64,000 nucleotides of DNA from Oceanisphaera avium (GCF_002157875.1 NZ_CP021376.1:1926001-1990000), one strand, 5' to 3'; counted from the stretch's first letter, positions 18,576 through 31,163 are shown. Numbers and translations: made by a program. Notes: generated from the letters alone by a model not told the origin.

Positions 18576-21500
18576 TTACTTAGCTGCATTCAACAGATCA
18601 GCCAGATTTTGTTCGGCTTCATCGGCCGAGACAGTTACTGCTTGATCCGGATTACGCTGAGCATTGCGGGTTTGATGGTAAGCAAAGCCCGTACCTGCAG
18701 GAACTAAACGGCCCACAATTACGTTCTCTTTCAGACCACGCAAGTTATCTACCTTGCCAGACACCGCAGCTTCAGTTAGCACGCGAGTGGTTTCCTGGAA
18801 AGACGCCGCCGAGATAAAGGATTCGGTGCTTAACGAGGCCTTAGTGATACCCATCAAGACATGGCGATATTCTACCGGTTGCTTATTCGCAGCAATGAGT
18901 GCGCGGTTAGCTTGGCGAATACGTACCACCTCTGCTTGCTCACCGTTAATGAAGTCGGAATCTCCGGCATTCATAATTTCGGCGCGGCGCAGCATCTGAC
19001 GTACGATAGTTTCAATGTGCTTATCGTTGATCTTAACGCCTTGCAAGCGGTAAACCTCTTGCACTTCGTTAACGATATAGTTAGCAACGGGGCTAATGCC
19101 ACGCAAGCGCAAGATATCGTGGGCAGATTCTGGACCATCGGCCAAGACTTCACCCTTTTCAACTTTCTCACCTTCAAACACGTTCACATGGCGCCATTTG
19201 TGGATCATTTCCTCAAAGGCATCACCACCATCTAACGGCGTAATCACCAAGCGGCGTTTGCCTTTGGTTTCTTTACCGAAAGAAATGGTACCGGAGATTT
19301 CCGCCAAAATGGCCGGCTCCTTCGGTAAACGTGCTTCAAATAAGTCAGCAACTCGTGGCAGACCACCGGTAATATCTTTAGTACCACTGGACTCTTGTGG
19401 GATACGCGCAATCGCATCACCCACGTTTACCACAGCACCATCTTCCAAGCTCACAATAGAGCGACCTGGTAAGAAGTACAGCGCAGATAAGTCAGTACCT
19501 GGAATGATGACGTCATTATTGTTGTCATCAATGAGCTTAACGGTCGGACGTAAGTCTTTACCAGAAGCGGGACGCTCATTCACATCCATCACTACGATAC
19601 TAGACAGACCCGTTAGCTCATCGGTTTGTCGACTAATGGTCACGCCATCAATCATGTCGATAAACTTAACGTGACCGGCTACTTCGGTAACGATAGGGTG
19701 AGTGTGCGGGTCCCAAGTGGCGACCAACTGACCCACTTGAACTTCTTCACCGTCCGCTTTATCCAACAAGGCACCGTAGGGTAGCTTGTGGTTTTCACGA
19801 GTTTGGCCTAGTTCATCGATAATGGTCAGCTCAGAAGAGCGCGACACAATAACGGTTTTGTCTTCATTGTTGGTCACATATTTCGCGTTTAACAGCTTAA
19901 CAGTACCGGCATTTTTCACCTGAATACTGTTTTCTGCGGCCGCTCTCGATGCGGCACCACCAATGTGGAAGGTACGCATCGTTAACTGGGTACCCGGCTC
20001 ACCGATAGATTGAGCAGCGATAACGCCCACCGCTTCACCTTGGTTAACCAAGTGGCCACGAGCCAAATCACGACCGTAACAATGGGCACACACGCCATGG
20101 TCATTGTCACAGGTGATAACCGAGCGCACCATAATGCCATCGACGGAGCTGTCTTCTACCACATCACACCACTTCTCATCGAGCAGGGTGTTACGGGCAA
20201 CCAACACTTCATCTTCGGTACCAGGGCGGATCACATCTTCAGCCACCACTCGGCCTAATACGCGCTCACGTAATGGCTCAACAACGTCACCGCCTTCAAT
20301 CAGGGAAGTAATCCACAGACCGTCGAAAGTGCCACAGTCATCAGAGGTAATCACCAAATCTTGGGCAACGTCTACCAAGCGGCGTGTTAGGTAACCGGAG
20401 TTCGCCGTCTTCAAGGCGGTATCCGCTAGACCCTTACGAGCACCGTGGGTGGAGTTAAAGTACTGAAGTACGTTCAAGCCTTCACGGAAGTTAGCAATGA
20501 TCGGTGTTTCAATGATGGAGCCATCGGGTTTTGCCATCAGGCCACGCATCCCCGCGAGCTGGCGGATCTGGGCGGCACTACCACGAGCACCGGAGTCGGC
20601 CATCATAAAGATACTGTTAAATGAGTCTTGCAGTACTTCATTGCCTTCAGCGTCGATCACCTTATCTTTCGATAAGTTTTCCATCATCGCTTTAGACACG
20701 CGCTCGTTAGCACTGGCCCAAATATCGATAACTTTGTTATAACGCTCACCCGCGGTCACCAGACCAGACTGGAATTGATCTTGGATCTCGGTTACTTCGG
20801 CTTCAGCTTCATCAATGATGTGTTTCTTCGCATCTGGAATCACCATGTCGTTAATACCAACGGACACGCCAGACAGCGTTGCATAATGGAAACCGGTATA
20901 CATCAATTGGTCAGCAAAGATAACGGAGTCTTTCAACCCTAAACGACGGTAACAAGCGTTCAGTAATTTTGAGATCTGCTTCTTACCCATAGGGTGATCG
21001 ATCATGCTAAAAGGTAAGCCCTTTGGCACAATCAAGCTCAAGATAGCGCGACCGATAGTGGTATCACGAATAGACGTGGTTTCGACTTCGGTGCCATCTT
21101 CCATGCGTTCAAAATCCGTAATCCGAATTTTAACTTTAGCATGCAGCTCAGCATGACCACCGCGATAGACCTTTTCCGCTTCTTTAGCGCTGGTTAAGAT
21201 CATGCCTTCACCTTTGGCATTCACTTTATCGCGGGTCATGTAGTACAAACCTAATACCACGTCTTGCGAGGGTACAATAATAGGTTCGCCGTTAGCCGGA
21301 GACAGTATGTTGTTGGTGGACATCATAAGTGCACGCGCTTCAAGCTGTGCTTCTATGGTCAGCGGTACGTGGACCGCCATTTGGTCACCATCAAAGTCGG
21401 CGTTATAGGCCGCACACACGAGTGGGTGCAACTGAATCGCTTTACCTTCGATCAACACTGGCTCAAACGCTTGAATACCCAAACGGTGCAAAGTAGGTGC

Positions 21501-22775
21501 ACGGTTCAGTAATACTGGGTGTTCGCGGATCACGTCATCTAAAACGTCCCACACCACAGCTTCTTCACGCTCAACCATCTTCTTAGCCGCTTTAATGGTA
21601 GTGGCTAAACCACGGCCTTCTAGCTTGCCATAGATAAATGGCTTAAATAACTCGAGGGCCATTTTCTTCGGCAGACCGCACTGATGCAAACGCAAGGTCG
21701 GTCCTACTACGATGACCGAACGACCGGAGTAGTCAACACGCTTACCAAGCAAGTTCTGACGGAAACGACCCTGCTTACCTTTGATCATATCGGCCAAGGA
21801 TTTCAGTGGGCGCTTGTTAGAGCCAGTAATGGCACGACCGCGACGACCGTTATCAAGCAAGGCATCTACAGACTCTTGCAGCATCCGCTTTTCGTTACGC
21901 ACGATAATATCGGGCGCCGCTAAATCCAGCAGACGTTTTAAACGGTTGTTACGGTTGATCACACGACGATATAAATCGTTCAGATCTGAAGTCGCAAAGC
22001 GACCCCCGTCCAGCGGTACTAGCGGACGTAAGTCCGGTGGCAATACTGGCAATACGGTCAGTACCATCCACTCTGGCTTGTTGCCTGAGCCGAAGAAAGC
22101 TTCCATCAGTTTGAAGCGCTTGGTAATTTTCTTACGCTTAGTTTCTGAGTTAGTTTGGCTCAGCTCTTCGCGCATGGCTTCAATTTCAGCACCTAAATCA
22201 ATGGCGCTTAGCAAAGACAGTACCGCTTCGGCACCCATCTTGGCGTCAAATTCATCGCCCCACTCTTCGAGTGCATCTAAATACTGTTCTTCTGACAGCA
22301 TTTGGCCACGCTCAAGACTGGTCATACCCGCTTCGATCACCACAAAGGATTCGAAGTACAGGACGCGCTCGATATCACGCAAGGTCATATCCAGCAATAA
22401 ACCGATACGGCTTGGCAGGGACTTCAAGAACCAGATATGGGCAACAGGGCTGGCTAGCTCAATGTGGCCCATGCGCTCACGGCGCACTTTGGTCTGGGTA
22501 ACTTCAACGCCACATTTTTCGCAGATAACACCACGATGTTTAAGGCGTTTGTACTTACCACACAGACACTCATAGTCCTTGACCGGACCAAAGATCCGAG
22601 CACAGAAAAGGCCGTCACGCTCCGGTTTGAAGGTACGGTAGTTAATGGTCTCAGGCTTTTTGACTTCGCCAAAAGACCAAGAGCGGATCATGTCTGGGGA
22701 GGCCAGACCAATTTTGATCCCATCAAACTCTTCTGTCTTATTCTGCGCTTTCAAAAACTTAAGTAAGTCTTTCAC
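18576..22775 (-). CDS. rpoC: DNA-directed RNA polymerase subunit beta'
   Basis: This is the largest RNA polymerase subunit; it holds the catalytic magnesium. [12 protein letters not shown] carries the three catalytic aspartates. The N-terminal zinc site is [20 protein letters not shown], and the second zinc site is in [32 protein letters not shown] is the trigger-loop region. The 1399 residues are near the E. coli 1407. A hairpin lies in the 81-base gap from rpoB. Several long frames on the opposite strand are shadows of this gene. Confidence 0.98.
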   Translation of the reverse strand: MKDLLKFLKAQNKTEEFDGIKIGLASPDMIRSWSFGEVKKPETINYRTFKPERDGLFCARIFGPVKDYECLCGKYKRLKHRGVICEKCGVEVTQTKVRRERMGHIELASPVAHIWFLKSLPSRIGLLLDMTLRDIERVLYFESFVVIEAGMTSLERGQMLSEEQYLDALEEWGDEFDAKMGAEAVLSLLSAIDLGAEIEAMREELSQTNSETKRKKITKRFKLMEAFFGSGNKPEWMVLTVLPVLPPDLRPLVPLDGGRFATSDLNDLYRRVINRNNRLKRLLDLAAPDIIVRNEKRMLQESVDALLDNGRRGRAITGSNKRPLKSLADMIKGKQGRFRQNLLGKRVDYSGRSVIVVGPTLRLHQCGLPKKMALELFKPFIYGKLEGRGLATTIKAAKKMVEREEAVVWDVLDDVIREHPVLLNRAPTLHRLGIQAFEPVLIEGKAIQLHPLVCAAYNADFDGDQMAVHVPLTIEAQLEARALMMSTNNILSPANGEPIIVPSQDVVLGLYYMTRDKVNAKGEGMILTSAKEAEKVYRGGHAELHAKVKIRITDFERMEDGTEVETTSIRDTTIGRAILSLIVPKGLPFSMIDHPMGKKQISKLLNACYRRLGLKDSVIFADQLMYTGFHYATLSGVSVGINDMVIPDAKKHIIDEAEAEVTEIQDQFQSGLVTAGERYNKVIDIWASANERVSKAMMENLSKDKVIDAEGNEVLQDSFNSIFMMADSGARGSAAQIRQLAGMRGLMAKPDGSIIETPIIANFREGLNVLQYFNSTHGARKGLADTALKTANSGYLTRRLVDVAQDLVITSDDCGTFDGLWITSLIEGGDVVEPLRERVLGRVVAEDVIRPGTEDEVLVARNTLLDEKWCDVVEDSSVDGIMVRSVITCDNDHGVCAHCYGRDLARGHLVNQGEAVGVIAAQSIGEPGTQLTMRTFHIGGAASRAAAENSIQVKNAGTVKLLNAKYVTNNEDKTVIVSRSSELTIIDELGQTRENHKLPYGALLDKADGEEVQVGQLVATWDPHTHPIVTEVAGHVKFIDMIDGVTISRQTDELTGLSSIVVMDVNERPASGKDLRPTVKLIDDNNNDVIIPGTDLSALYFLPGRSIVSLEDGAVVNVGDAIARIPQESSGTKDITGGLPRVADLFEARLPKEPAILAEISGTISFGKETKGKRRLVITPLDGGDAFEEMIHKWRHVNVFEGEKVEKGEVLADGPESAHDILRLRGISPVANYIVNEVQEVYRLQGVKINDKHIETIVRQMLRRAEIMNAGDSDFINGEQAEVVRIRQANRALIAANKQPVEYRHVLMGITKASLSTESFISAASFQETTRVLTEAAVSGKVDNLRGLKENVIVGRLVPAGTGFAYHQTRNAQRNPDQAVTVSADEAEQNLADLLNAAK

Positions 22776-22803
22776 GTTAGTCTCCTGTGAGGAGTTCTAC
22801 CTA

Positions 22804-22832
22804 GGCGCCCTATTTTTAAAAAAAAGGGCGCC
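22804..22832 (-). other. Hairpin in the rpoB-rpoC spacer
   Basis: GGCGCCC (22804-22810) pairs with GGGCGCC (22826-22832), and A/T bases inside can extend the stem. It is not followed by a T run in the direction of transcription, so a processing or stability role is more likely than termination. Confidence 0.5.
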
Positions 22833-22856
22833 GTTATTTCTTCAGCAGTCTGTGCT

Positions 22857-25800
22857 TTAGCTTTCGTCTAATTCGATGTTGATACCGAGCGAGCGAATTT
22901 CTTTCAACAAGACGTTGAAGGACTCGGGCATGCCCGGCTCCATGCGGTGATCACCATCGACGATGTTTTTATACATCTTAGTACGACCGTTAACGTCATC
23001 GGACTTCACCGTCAACATTTCTTGCAAGGTGTAAGCGGCACCATATGCTTCCAGTGCCCACACTTCCATCTCACCGAAACGCTGACCACCAAACTGAGCT
23101 TTACCACCCAGTGGCTGTTGCGTTACCAGACTGTAAGAACCAGTAGAACGGGCGTGCATCTTGTCGTCCACTAAGTGGTTCAACTTCAGCATGTACATAT
23201 AGCCCACGGTCACTGGGCGCTCAAAGGCATTACCAGTACGACCGTCATAGAGCGTGATCTGACCAGAATCTGGCAGATCAGCCAGTAGCAACATGCGCTT
23301 GATTTCGCCTTCATCAGCACCATCAAACGCCGGCGTTGCCATTGGCATGCCGTGGCGCAAGTTATGAGCCAGTGTTTGCACTTCGGCATCAGTAAAGCTA
23401 GAGATATCGACTTTCTGACGAGTACCATCACCCAAGTTATAAACTTCTTGGATAAATTCACGCAAACGAGCGATATCTTGCTGCTCTTTGATCATGCGAT
23501 CGATCTTCTCGCCAATGCCCTTAGCTGCTAAGCCTAAGTGCGTCTCGAGTATCTGACCGATGTTCATCCGCGACGGTACACCCAATGGGTTCAGAACGAT
23601 ATCAACCGGCGTGCCGTGCACGTCGTAAGGCATATCTTCTACTGGAACTATAGTAGAGACCACACCCTTGTTACCGTGACGACCGGCCATCTTATCACCA
23701 GGCTGAATTTGGCGTTTAACGGCCAAGTACACCTTAACGATCTTCAGCACGCCCGGCGCCAAATCATCCCCTTGGGTGATTTTACGACGTTTGTTTTCAA
23801 ACATCTTATCGAAGTCGGCTTTTAGTTCAGCTTGTTGCTCGGCGAGTTGCTCCAGCTCAATTTGCTTAGCTTCGTCATCAATCGCTTGCTCTAACAGCTT
23901 ATTACGATCGATTTTAGCAACTTGCTCAGCAGACATACCGGAGGCAATTAACACACCGCGAGCACGGGCATATACACCGTCTTCAAGGATGCTAAATTCT
24001 TCAGTTAAGTCTTTCTTAGCTTGCTTCAACTGCATGTGCTCAATATCTTGGGCACGCTTGTCTTTTTCTACGCCATCACGGGTAAAGACTTGAACGTCGA
24101 TGACAGTACCAAACACAGAGTTAGGCACACGTAATGACGAGTCTTTCACATCAGAGGCTTTTTCACCGAAGATAGCGCGCAGCAGCTTCTCTTCTGGTGT
24201 GAGCTGGCTTTCACCCTTAGGAGTGACTTTACCCACCAAGATATCGCCAGGACGCATCTCTGCACCCACATAAACGATACCAGACTCATCCAGTTTGCTC
24301 AGCGCAGACTCACCTACGTTAGGGATATCGGCGGTGATCTCTTCTGGACCCAACTTAGTATCACGAGAGATACAAGTGAGTTCTTGAATATGAATGGTGG
24401 TTAAGCGGTCTTGTTCTACCAAACGCTCATTTAATAAGATGGAGTCTTCAAAGTTGTAACCATTCCATGGCATAAAGGCCACGCGCAGGTTCTGACCCAG
24501 AGCGAGTTCGCCCAAGTCAGTAGAAGGACCATCGGCCAGTACGTCGCCACCCAGCACGCGCTCACCTGGCATCACACACGGACGCTGGTTAATACAAGTG
24601 TTCTGGTTAGAACGGGTGTACTTGGTCAGGTTATAGATGTCGATCCCAGCTTCGCCAGGCGTCATCTCTTCTTCGTTAACTTTAACTACAATGCGTGACG
24701 CATCGGCGTAATCGACGATACCACCACGCTTAGCTACCACGGTCACACCTGAGTCGACGGCTACGGCGCGCTCAATACCGGTACCTACTAACGGCTTATC
24801 GGCACGCAGTGTAGGCACAGCTTGGCGTTGCATGTTCGAGCCCATCAAGGCGCGGTTAGCATCATCGTGCTCAAGGAAGGGGATCAGAGATGCTGCAACT
24901 GACACTACCTGCTGTGGGCTCACATCCATGTACTGGATTTGATCCGCGTTCATATAGGTAGCTTCACCTTTATGACGCGAGGCTACCAGCTCATCGATTA
25001 AGCGGTTGTTCTCATCAGAGGCGGCGTTGGCCTGAGCGATCACAAAGTGACCTTCCTCGATAGCAGACAAGTAATCCACTTCATCGGTAATTTGGCCATC
25101 CACCACTTTACGATACGGCGTCTCAAGGAAACCATATTCGTTGGTGCGCGAGTAGCACGCCAGTGAGTTGATCAAACCAATGTTTGGACCTTCCGGCGTT
25201 TCGATAGGACACAAACGACCGTAGTGAGTGGTATGGACGTCTCGAACTTCAAAGCCAGCACGCTCACGAGTCAAACCACCTGGGCCTAATGCAGAAATAC
25301 GACGCTTGTGCGTCACTTCTGATAGCGGGTTGTTTTGATCCATAAACTGCGATAATTGGCTAGAGCCAAAGAACTCTTTCACCGCCGCCGAAATCGGCTT
25401 GGCGTTGATCAAGTCTTGGGGCATTAAGGTATCTAAATCACCTAATGACAAGCGCTCACGCACTGCACGCTCTACGCGCACTAAACCAACACGGAATTGG
25501 TTTTCTGCCATCTCGCCTACCGAGCGAATACGACGGTTACCCAAGTGGTCAATATCATCCACTTCATCATTACCGTTACGGATGTCGATCAAACGCTTCA
25601 TCACATCCACGATATCTGACTTAGTCAGGGTACCCGGACCATCAATCTCATCACGGAACAGACGACGGTTAAATTTCATCCGGCCCACGGTGGAGAGGTC
25701 ATATCTGTCTTCTGAGAAGAATAAGTTCTCAAACAGCGTATCGGCAGCATCACGAGTAGGTGGCTCGCCTGGGCGCATCATGCGATATACTTCAACCAAG

Positions 25801-26885
25801 GCTTCTACACGGTTAGTTGAAGAGTCAATACGCAGTGTCTCAGACATATAAGCGCCGTGATCCAGTTCGTTAGTGAACAAGGTCTCAAACTGCTTAATAC
25901 CGGCCACAGACATATTGGCTAAGGCTTCCAGCGTTAACTCTTGGTTAGCACCAATGATTAGCTCGCCCGTATCGGGATTAACATAATCTTTGGCCACCAC
26001 TTTACCGACGGCATATTCCACCGGTACTTCAATTTTTTCGATGCCGGCTTTTTCTAGCTGACGAATATGGCGCGCAGTAATACGACGACCGGTTTCCACT
26101 AGTACTTCGCCATCAACCAAAATATCAAACGAGGCAGTTTCACCACGTAGACGCTCTGGCTTTAATTCCATCATCATTTTGCCATCGATCACTTCAAAAG
26201 AAGTCATATCGAAGAACATGGCCAAAATTTCTTCGGTCGTGAACTCCAATGCACGCAGCATGATGGATGCAGGTAACTTGCGACGACGGTCGATACGAAC
26301 AAACAAGTTATCTTTGGCATCAAACTCAAAATCGAGCCAGGAACCACGGTAAGGGATCACACGGGCGTTATACAAAACCTTACCTGAAGAGTGGGTTTTG
26401 CCACGGTCGTGATCGAAAAACACACCCGGGCTGCGATGCAGCTGGGAGACTATTACCCGCTCGGTGCCGTTAATAACAAAGGTACCGTTTTCAGTCATGA
26501 GCGGGATTTCGCCCATGTAGACTTCTTGCTCTTTAATGTCTTTGACAGTGCCAGGTGCGGCTTCTCTGTCATACAACACCATGCGCAATTTAACGCGCAG
26601 CGGTGCCGAATAAGTAACACCACGAATTTGACATTCTTGAACGTCAAATACAGGCTCGCCTAAACGGAAACTAACATATTGCAATTCAGCATTGCCAGAA
26701 TAGCTGGCGATGGGGAAAACGCTTCGAAAAGCCGCTTCCAAACCGTGTTCGCCGCGCGGATCTGCTTCAATAAATTGTTTGAAGGAATCAAGCTGGATTG
26801 ATAGCAGGTAAGGCGTGTCCAAGACTTGGTCACGTTTACCGAAGTCCTTACGAATGCGCTTTTTCTCTGTGTAAGAGTAAACCAT
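22857..26885 (-). CDS. rpoB: DNA-directed RNA polymerase subunit beta
   Basis: This subunit forms much of the active-site cleft and binds rifampicin. Its 1342 residues equal the E. coli length. The rifampicin region reads [19 protein letters not shown] and then [13 protein letters not shown], with Ser, Gln, Asp, His, Arg and Ser at the usual resistance sites, so the wild-type sensitive form is predicted. [15 protein letters not shown] is the conserved block near the active site. The gene follows an attenuator hairpin after rplL, as in E. coli. Confidence 0.98.
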   Translation of the reverse strand: MVYSYTEKKRIRKDFGKRDQVLDTPYLLSIQLDSFKQFIEADPRGEHGLEAAFRSVFPIASYSGNAELQYVSFRLGEPVFDVQECQIRGVTYSAPLRVKLRMVLYDREAAPGTVKDIKEQEVYMGEIPLMTENGTFVINGTERVIVSQLHRSPGVFFDHDRGKTHSSGKVLYNARVIPYRGSWLDFEFDAKDNLFVRIDRRRKLPASIMLRALEFTTEEILAMFFDMTSFEVIDGKMMMELKPERLRGETASFDILVDGEVLVETGRRITARHIRQLEKAGIEKIEVPVEYAVGKVVAKDYVNPDTGELIIGANQELTLEALANMSVAGIKQFETLFTNELDHGAYMSETLRIDSSTNRVEALVEVYRMMRPGEPPTRDAADTLFENLFFSEDRYDLSTVGRMKFNRRLFRDEIDGPGTLTKSDIVDVMKRLIDIRNGNDEVDDIDHLGNRRIRSVGEMAENQFRVGLVRVERAVRERLSLGDLDTLMPQDLINAKPISAAVKEFFGSSQLSQFMDQNNPLSEVTHKRRISALGPGGLTRERAGFEVRDVHTTHYGRLCPIETPEGPNIGLINSLACYSRTNEYGFLETPYRKVVDGQITDEVDYLSAIEEGHFVIAQANAASDENNRLIDELVASRHKGEATYMNADQIQYMDVSPQQVVSVAASLIPFLEHDDANRALMGSNMQRQAVPTLRADKPLVGTGIERAVAVDSGVTVVAKRGGIVDYADASRIVVKVNEEEMTPGEAGIDIYNLTKYTRSNQNTCINQRPCVMPGERVLGGDVLADGPSTDLGELALGQNLRVAFMPWNGYNFEDSILLNERLVEQDRLTTIHIQELTCISRDTKLGPEEITADIPNVGESALSKLDESGIVYVGAEMRPGDILVGKVTPKGESQLTPEEKLLRAIFGEKASDVKDSSLRVPNSVFGTVIDVQVFTRDGVEKDKRAQDIEHMQLKQAKKDLTEEFSILEDGVYARARGVLIASGMSAEQVAKIDRNKLLEQAIDDEAKQIELEQLAEQQAELKADFDKMFENKRRKITQGDDLAPGVLKIVKVYLAVKRQIQPGDKMAGRHGNKGVVSTIVPVEDMPYDVHGTPVDIVLNPLGVPSRMNIGQILETHLGLAAKGIGEKIDRMIKEQQDIARLREFIQEVYNLGDGTRQKVDISSFTDAEVQTLAHNLRHGMPMATPAFDGADEGEIKRMLLLADLPDSGQITLYDGRTGNAFERPVTVGYMYMLKLNHLVDDKMHARSTGSYSLVTQQPLGGKAQFGGQRFGEMEVWALEAYGAAYTLQEMLTVKSDDVNGRTKMYKNIVDGDHRMEPGMPESFNVLLKEIRSLGINIELDES

Positions 26886-27044
26886 AGGGTTCCTCAGCTC
26901 GCTGATAAGTGACCCACCTGTCCAAATGGGACAGCTCTAAATAACATCGTTTTTCTAGGACACGGACGTCTCGACAACATCCGATATGTGGTGCTAATAA
27001 GAGGCATAAACGATGTGAAAAATCCTCTCATCATACAGCGCAAA

Positions 27045-27074
27045 AGGGCTGGTGAATATATATTCACCAGCCCT
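27045..27074 (-). terminator. Attenuator between rplL and rpoB
   Basis: A perfect 30-base palindrome with arms AGGGCTGGTGAATAT and its complement is followed on the minus strand by TTTTGCG. It lies 36 bases after rplL. E. coli has a partial terminator in the same place that lowers rpoBC expression relative to the ribosomal proteins. Confidence 0.8.
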
Positions 27075-27110
27075 AGCCTAATTGCTTAGGCCGCTAAGCT
27101 AAAATTCAGC

Positions 27111-27476
27111 TTATTTAAGATCAACAGAAGCACCTGCTTCTTCGAGCTCTTTCTTCAACGCTTCGGCTTCGCCTTTGCTCAGTGCTTCTTTAACAGCACA
27201 AGGAGCAGACTCTACCAAGCCTTTGGCTTCTTTCAGGCCAAGACCGGTTGCAGCACGTACGGCTTTGATTACAGATACTTTGTTGGCGCCGATTTCAGTC
27301 AGCATAACGTCGAATTCAGTCTGCTCTTCAGCAGCGGCACCGGCGTCACCAGCAACAGCAACAGCAGCAGCGGCAGAAACGCCGAACTTCTCTTCCATTG
27401 CTTCGATCAGTTCAACAACTTGCATTACAGACATTTCTGCAACGGCTTCAATGATTTGGTCTTTAGTGATAGACAT
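27111..27476 (-). CDS. rplL: 50S ribosomal protein L7/L12
   Basis: L7/L12 forms the flexible stalk that recruits translation factors. The N-terminal dimerisation part is followed by the Ala-rich hinge ([18 protein letters not shown]). The globular end contains [20 protein letters not shown], continuing into GLVE. The 121 residues equal the E. coli protein. It follows rplJ by 54 bases. Confidence 0.97.
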   Translation of the reverse strand: MSITKDQIIEAVAEMSVMQVVELIEAMEEKFGVSAAAAVAVAGDAGAAAEEQTEFDVMLTEIGANKVSVIKAVRAATGLGLKEAKGLVESAPCAVKEALSKGEAEALKKELEEAGASVDLK

Positions 27477-27530
27477 GACTCAAATTCCTAATGTTCTGAA
27501 GTTTGGGGTTATCAAGCAACAAATTGCAGC

Positions 27531-28031
27531 TTAAGCTGCGGCTTGTTTTTGGTCGCGCAAAGCAGCGATAGTACGTACCAGCTTGCCAGCAGAAGCTTCT
27601 TTCATAGTCGCCATCAGCTTTGCAATTGCTTCGTCGTACGTCGGCAGTTTTGCGAGACGGTCAATTTCGGCTGCGGGAATAAAAGCACCCTCGTAAGCCA
27701 GACCTTTTACCTCGAATGCGCTTTGCTCTTTAGCAAAATCTTTGAACAAACGAGCGGCAGCGCCCGGGTGTTCATTAGAGAACGCAATCAGGGTAGGACC
27801 AACGAATACCTCATTAAGGCACTCATAGCTGGTCTCTTTAACTGCAATGCGAGCTAACGTGTTACGAACTACCTTAAGGTAAACTCCGTTATCACGTGCT
27901 TGCTGGCGCAGTTGGGTCATGGCAGCTACAGTAACGCCACGTGCATCGGCTACTACTGCAGACAGGGCGCCCTTGGCAACTTCGTTGACTTCAGCAACTA
28001 TTGCCTTTTTGTCTTCGAGTCTTAATGCCAT
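27531..28031 (-). CDS. rplJ: 50S ribosomal protein L10
   Basis: L10 anchors the L7/L12 stalk to the ribosome, and in E. coli the L10-L12 complex represses its own mRNA. The sequence starts [20 protein letters not shown] and has [20 protein letters not shown] in the rRNA-binding domain. The Ala-rich C-terminal helix that binds L12 follows. The 166 residues are typical. A 237-base leader separates it from rplA. Confidence 0.96.
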   Translation of the reverse strand: MALRLEDKKAIVAEVNEVAKGALSAVVADARGVTVAAMTQLRQQARDNGVYLKVVRNTLARIAVKETSYECLNEVFVGPTLIAFSNEHPGAAARLFKDFAKEQSAFEVKGLAYEGAFIPAAEIDRLAKLPTYDEAIAKLMATMKEASAGKLVRTIAALRDQKQAAA

Positions 28032-28224
28032 TGGCTAAACTCCTGGATCTACCTGGGAAAACCCCAGATTAAACACACGCCTCTGTCAATTCAGAGACAC
28101 CAAGATGACAGATTCCAGAAGAAAAAATCTTTTCTAACTGGGTCCCGGCACCATCTACGCTGGAACATTAAGACGTTAACGTCTCCAGCGGTCTTGGACG
28201 GGAGTCGAAGCCCCCAACCAAATC
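28032..28224 (-). promoter_or_regulatory. Probable L10 leader of rplJL
   Basis: The spacer between rplA and rplJ is long and full of short complementary segments, as expected for the autoregulatory L10 leader of gammaproteobacteria. I place it by position; the fold was not computed. Confidence 0.45.
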
Positions 28225-28262
28225 ACAAGGCGCAAAATACTACGTGAGTCGTTGCGCCTTGT
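28225..28262 (-). other. Hairpin after rplA
   Basis: ACAAGGCGCAA (28225-28235) and TTGCGCCTTGT (28252-28262) form an 11-base perfect stem with a 16-base loop just after the rplA stop. No strong T run follows on the minus strand. It may end part of the rplKA transcripts or act as a processing site. Confidence 0.55.
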
Positions 28263-28268
28263 AAATGC

Positions 28269-28970
28269 TTATTTCTTTTCGTCTAGGCTTGCTTGATCAA
28301 TGGCAACACCGGCACCCATAGTGGTAGACAGGGTTACTTTCTTGATGAAGACACCTTTAGAAGTCGCAGGCTTAGCACGCTTCAATGCAACTAACAGCGC
28401 TTCTAAGTTACCTTTCAGCTTCTCAACGGTAAAATCAACCTTACCGATAGTGGTGTGGATGATACCGTTCTTATCGTTACGATAGCGAACCTGACCGGCT
28501 TTAGCATTCTTAACGGCTTCAGCAACGTTAGGGGTAACTGTGCCTACTTTAGGGTTAGGCATTAAACCGCGTGGGCCTAATACTTGACCTAATTGACCTA
28601 CTACGCGCATCGCATCAGGAGAAGCGATAACCACGTCGAAGTTCATTTCGCCTGCTTTAATTTGCTCGGCCAGATCTTCCATGCCAACCAATTCAGCGCC
28701 GGCTTCTTTAGCGGCTTCGGCGTTTGCGCCTTGAGCAAATACAGCAACACGCACATCACGACCCGTACCGTTTGGCAACACAGTGGCGCCACGGACGTTT
28801 TGGTCTGATTTACGTGCATCAATACCGAGGTTAACAGCAACGTCTACGCTTTCTACAAACTTAGCAGTGGCCAATTCTTGTAACAGAGTAACGGCTTCGT
28901 TGATGTCGTAATCTTTAGTGCTTTCTACGCGGTCACGGATAACACGCATACGCTTAGTTAATTTAGCCAT
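28269..28970 (-). CDS. rplA: 50S ribosomal protein L1
   Basis: L1 forms the mobile stalk near the E site and represses rplKA translation. I chose ATG 28970 ([13 protein letters not shown]), four bases after rplK, although the frame is open 26 codons further. The product is then 233 residues, against 234 in E. coli. [18 protein letters not shown] is the family signature. Confidence 0.97.
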   Translation of the reverse strand: MAKLTKRMRVIRDRVESTKDYDINEAVTLLQELATAKFVESVDVAVNLGIDARKSDQNVRGATVLPNGTGRDVRVAVFAQGANAEAAKEAGAELVGMEDLAEQIKAGEMNFDVVIASPDAMRVVGQLGQVLGPRGLMPNPKVGTVTPNVAEAVKNAKAGQVRYRNDKNGIIHTTIGKVDFTVEKLKGNLEALLVALKRAKPATSKGVFIKKVTLSTTMGAGVAIDQASLDEKK

Positions 28971-28974
28971 CGTC

Positions 28975-29403
28975 TTAACCCTCCACTGCCAGGCCCATGG
29001 ACCGAGCAGTACCTTCGATTGTACGAACGCGGGCATCAACATCGGCACCGGTCATGTCTTTTTCTTTGATCTCAGCAATTTCTTCTAACTGAGCGCGGGT
29101 CACAGTGCCCACTTTATCAGTGTTAGGCTTCGCCGAGCCAGACTTAGTGCCGGCTGCCTTCAACAACAAGTACGCCGCAGGCGGAGTCTTAGTTTCGAAG
29201 GTGAAAGAACGGTCGCTGTACACAGTAATGATTACTGGGATTGGCGAGCCTTTTTCTAGGCTTTCTGTACGAGCGTTAAACGCCTTACAGAATTCCATGA
29301 TGTTAACGCCGTGCTGACCCAGAGCGGGACCAACCGGAGGACTTGGGTTTGCTGCACCGGCTGCAACTTGCAGCTTGATGTAGGCTTGGACTTTCTTAGC
29401 CAT
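28975..29403 (-). CDS. rplK: 50S ribosomal protein L11
   Basis: L11 binds the GTPase-associated centre of 23S rRNA. The N-terminal domain has [20 protein letters not shown] and the RNA-binding C-terminal domain has [20 protein letters not shown]. The 142 residues equal E. coli. GAGG lies eight bases before the ATG, and its own promoter is visible about 80-105 bases upstream. Confidence 0.97.
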   Translation of the reverse strand: MAKKVQAYIKLQVAAGAANPSPPVGPALGQHGVNIMEFCKAFNARTESLEKGSPIPVIITVYSDRSFTFETKTPPAAYLLLKAAGTKSGSAKPNTDKVGTVTRAQLEEIAEIKEKDMTGADVDARVRTIEGTARSMGLAVEG

Positions 29404-29481
29404 TGAGATTACCTCGTTATTGGGTGATAGCGCCGTTGAGCATGGCTCAAAATCGGCTCCCCTGTATTAAAAGGGCGGCAA

Positions 29482-29510
29482 ATTCTAGTACTATTTACTG
29501 CCACTCGCAA
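29482..29510 (-). promoter_or_regulatory. rplKA promoter
   Basis: On the minus strand TTGCGA (29505-29510) and TAGAAT (29482-29487) are 17 bases apart, a strong sigma-70 arrangement in the nusG-rplK spacer. Confidence 0.65.
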
Positions 29511-29530
29511 GTGCTATGAGCAAATTTTAA

Positions 29531-30079
29531 TCAGGACTTTTCAACCTGACCAAACTCCAGCTCAACCGGAGTAGAGCGACCAAAAATCATTACCGATACC
29601 TTGATGCGGCTCTTCTCATAATCGACCGACTCCACCACGCCGTTAAAGTCGGCAAACGGACCTTCAGACACTCGTACCAGTTCACCGGGTTCAAACAGTG
29701 TTTTTGGTTTTGGCTTATCAATCGCATCTTGCAGACGATTTAAGATCAAGTCTGCTTCTTTATCAGAAATAGGCGCGGGACGCTCAGGCGTGCCGCCAAT
29801 AAAGCCCATCACTCGTGGAATGCTGCGCACTAAATGCCATGAAGCATCGTTCATCTGCATTTGTACCAATACGTAGCCTGGGAAAAACTTGCGCTCACTT
29901 TTGCGCTTTTGCCCAGCGCGCATTTCCACTACTTCTTCAGTTGGCACCAAAATTTCGCCAAACTGATCTTCCATTTCATTTAGCCGGATATGTTCGATAA
30001 GCGATTTCTGAACGCGGCCTTCGTATCCGGAAAACGCTTGGATCACGTACCAACGCATTCTTTGTTCTGGTTCAGACAT
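29531..30079 (-). CDS. nusG: Transcription termination/antitermination protein NusG
   Basis: NusG binds RNA polymerase, suppresses pausing and links to Rho and to the ribosome. [19 protein letters not shown] opens the NGN domain and [14 protein letters not shown] follows. The C-terminal KOW domain is [20 protein letters not shown]. The 182 residues match E. coli (181). It follows secE by nine bases, so secE-nusG is one unit. Confidence 0.97.
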   Translation of the reverse strand: MSEPEQRMRWYVIQAFSGYEGRVQKSLIEHIRLNEMEDQFGEILVPTEEVVEMRAGQKRKSERKFFPGYVLVQMQMNDASWHLVRSIPRVMGFIGGTPERPAPISDKEADLILNRLQDAIDKPKPKTLFEPGELVRVSEGPFADFNGVVESVDYEKSRIKVSVMIFGRSTPVELEFGQVEKS

Positions 30080-30088
30080 GGTTAATCC

Positions 30089-30460
30089 TTATACTCCGGT
30101 GACCAGATTGACCAGCCATACTAGCAAGCCATCCAGCATAAACAGAAACAGGCCCACCACAGCGGTGACAGCCAGTACAATCAGGGTAGTTTGGATAGCT
30201 TCTTGGCGGTTAGGCCACACTACTTTGCGCATTTCCAGACGAGATTCTTTAGCAAAGGCAACGGTGTTTTTGCCTTTGTTAGTTTGGTAAGCCAGCAAAC
30301 CAGCTACGCCTAAGGCAACCACCACGGCTGCGGCACGAATGGCCACCGACAGCTCGCTATAAAGAGAGTTAGCCACCACAGCAGCTACTAAAATAATAAA
30401 CACTAGTCCCCATAACAGGGAATCTTTGGCCCCGCTTTGGCTCTCAATATTTGCACTCAT
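30089..30460 (-). CDS. secE: Preprotein translocase subunit SecE
   Basis: SecE holds the SecY channel together. The 123 residues have two N-terminal membrane spans, as in E. coli. Then comes the amphipathic block LEMRKVVWPNRQEAIQTTLI and the essential third span. It lies directly before nusG, the usual arrangement, and after tRNA-Trp. Confidence 0.95.
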   Translation of the reverse strand: MSANIESQSGAKDSLLWGLVFIILVAAVVANSLYSELSVAIRAAAVVVALGVAGLLAYQTNKGKNTVAFAKESRLEMRKVVWPNRQEAIQTTLIVLAVTAVVGLFLFMLDGLLVWLVNLVTGV

Positions 30461-30523
30461 AAGGCTACCTGTCTAAAACTTGGGTCCATGTCGGACGCGA
30501 AGACCCCGCTATTGCGAGGTATA

Positions 30524-30600
30524 TGGCAGGGGCGGAGGGACTCGAACCCCCAGCCGTCGGTTTTGGAGACCGCCGTTCTACCAATTGGAACTACGCCCCT
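30524..30600 (-). tRNA. tRNA-Trp (CCA anticodon)
   Basis: The minus strand starts AGGGGCGTAG, has the anticodon loop CTCCAAA and ends CCCCTGCCA with CCA encoded. It lies 64 bases before secE. In many gammaproteobacteria a tRNA-Trp gene stands here. Confidence 0.95.
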
Positions 30601-30758
30601 ATACACAATAAGGGCGGCATTATAAGGGCTTTTGGTTGGGATTGTAAGCGTAATTATTCGCTGATTTATAACCAGCCGTAGTGGATTTAGTAAGAGATCG
30701 AAAAAGCACACGCTTAAGTGTGTATTTTAATAATGGAAAATGAGAGGAATAAATAACA

Positions 30759-30834
30759 TGGTGCTGATACCCGGATTCGAACTGGGGACCTCACCCTTAC
30801 CAAGGGTGCGCTCTACCAACTGAGCTATATCAGC
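30759..30834 (-). tRNA. tRNA-Thr (GGT anticodon)
   Basis: The minus strand starts GCTGATATAGCTC and has the anticodon stem-loop CCCTTGGTAAGGG and an encoded CCA. It corresponds to thrT in the E. coli cluster thrU-tyrU-glyT-thrT. The tufB gene that follows thrT in E. coli is missing; the gap to tRNA-Trp is only 158 bases. Confidence 0.95.
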
Positions 30835-30846
30835 AATGCTTAATAC

Positions 30847-30921
<75 letters not shown>

Positions 30922-30981
30922 AAAGCTTGCGTTTAATCTGGCAATTAAACTTAAATAACGCTGGTGCATTATTTATAAATT

Positions 30982-31066
30982 TGGTGGAGGAGGCTGGATT
31001 CGAACCAGCGAAGGCGGAGCCGTCAGATTTACAGTCTGATCCCTTTAGCCACTCGGGAACTCCTCC
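30982..31066 (-). tRNA. tRNA-Tyr (GTA anticodon)
   Basis: It starts GGAGGAGTTCCCGAG on the minus strand, has the loop ACTGTAAAT and a long variable arm, and ends CCTCCACCA. The length of 85 nt is that of a class II tRNA-Tyr. Confidence 0.95.
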
Positions 31067-31072
31067 AATGTT

Positions 31073-31148
<76 letters not shown>

Positions 31149-31163
31149 ATTGGAACGAAGCGA

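Noticed and set aside
18754..22860. Many long plus-strand frames across rpoC, one of 264 codons
   Set aside because: They are antisense shadows of a highly conserved gene with biased codons. None has a plausible ribosome-binding site or recognisable protein.
25290..25370. Rifampicin-resistance change in rpoB
   Set aside because: All the usual resistance positions carry the sensitive residues.
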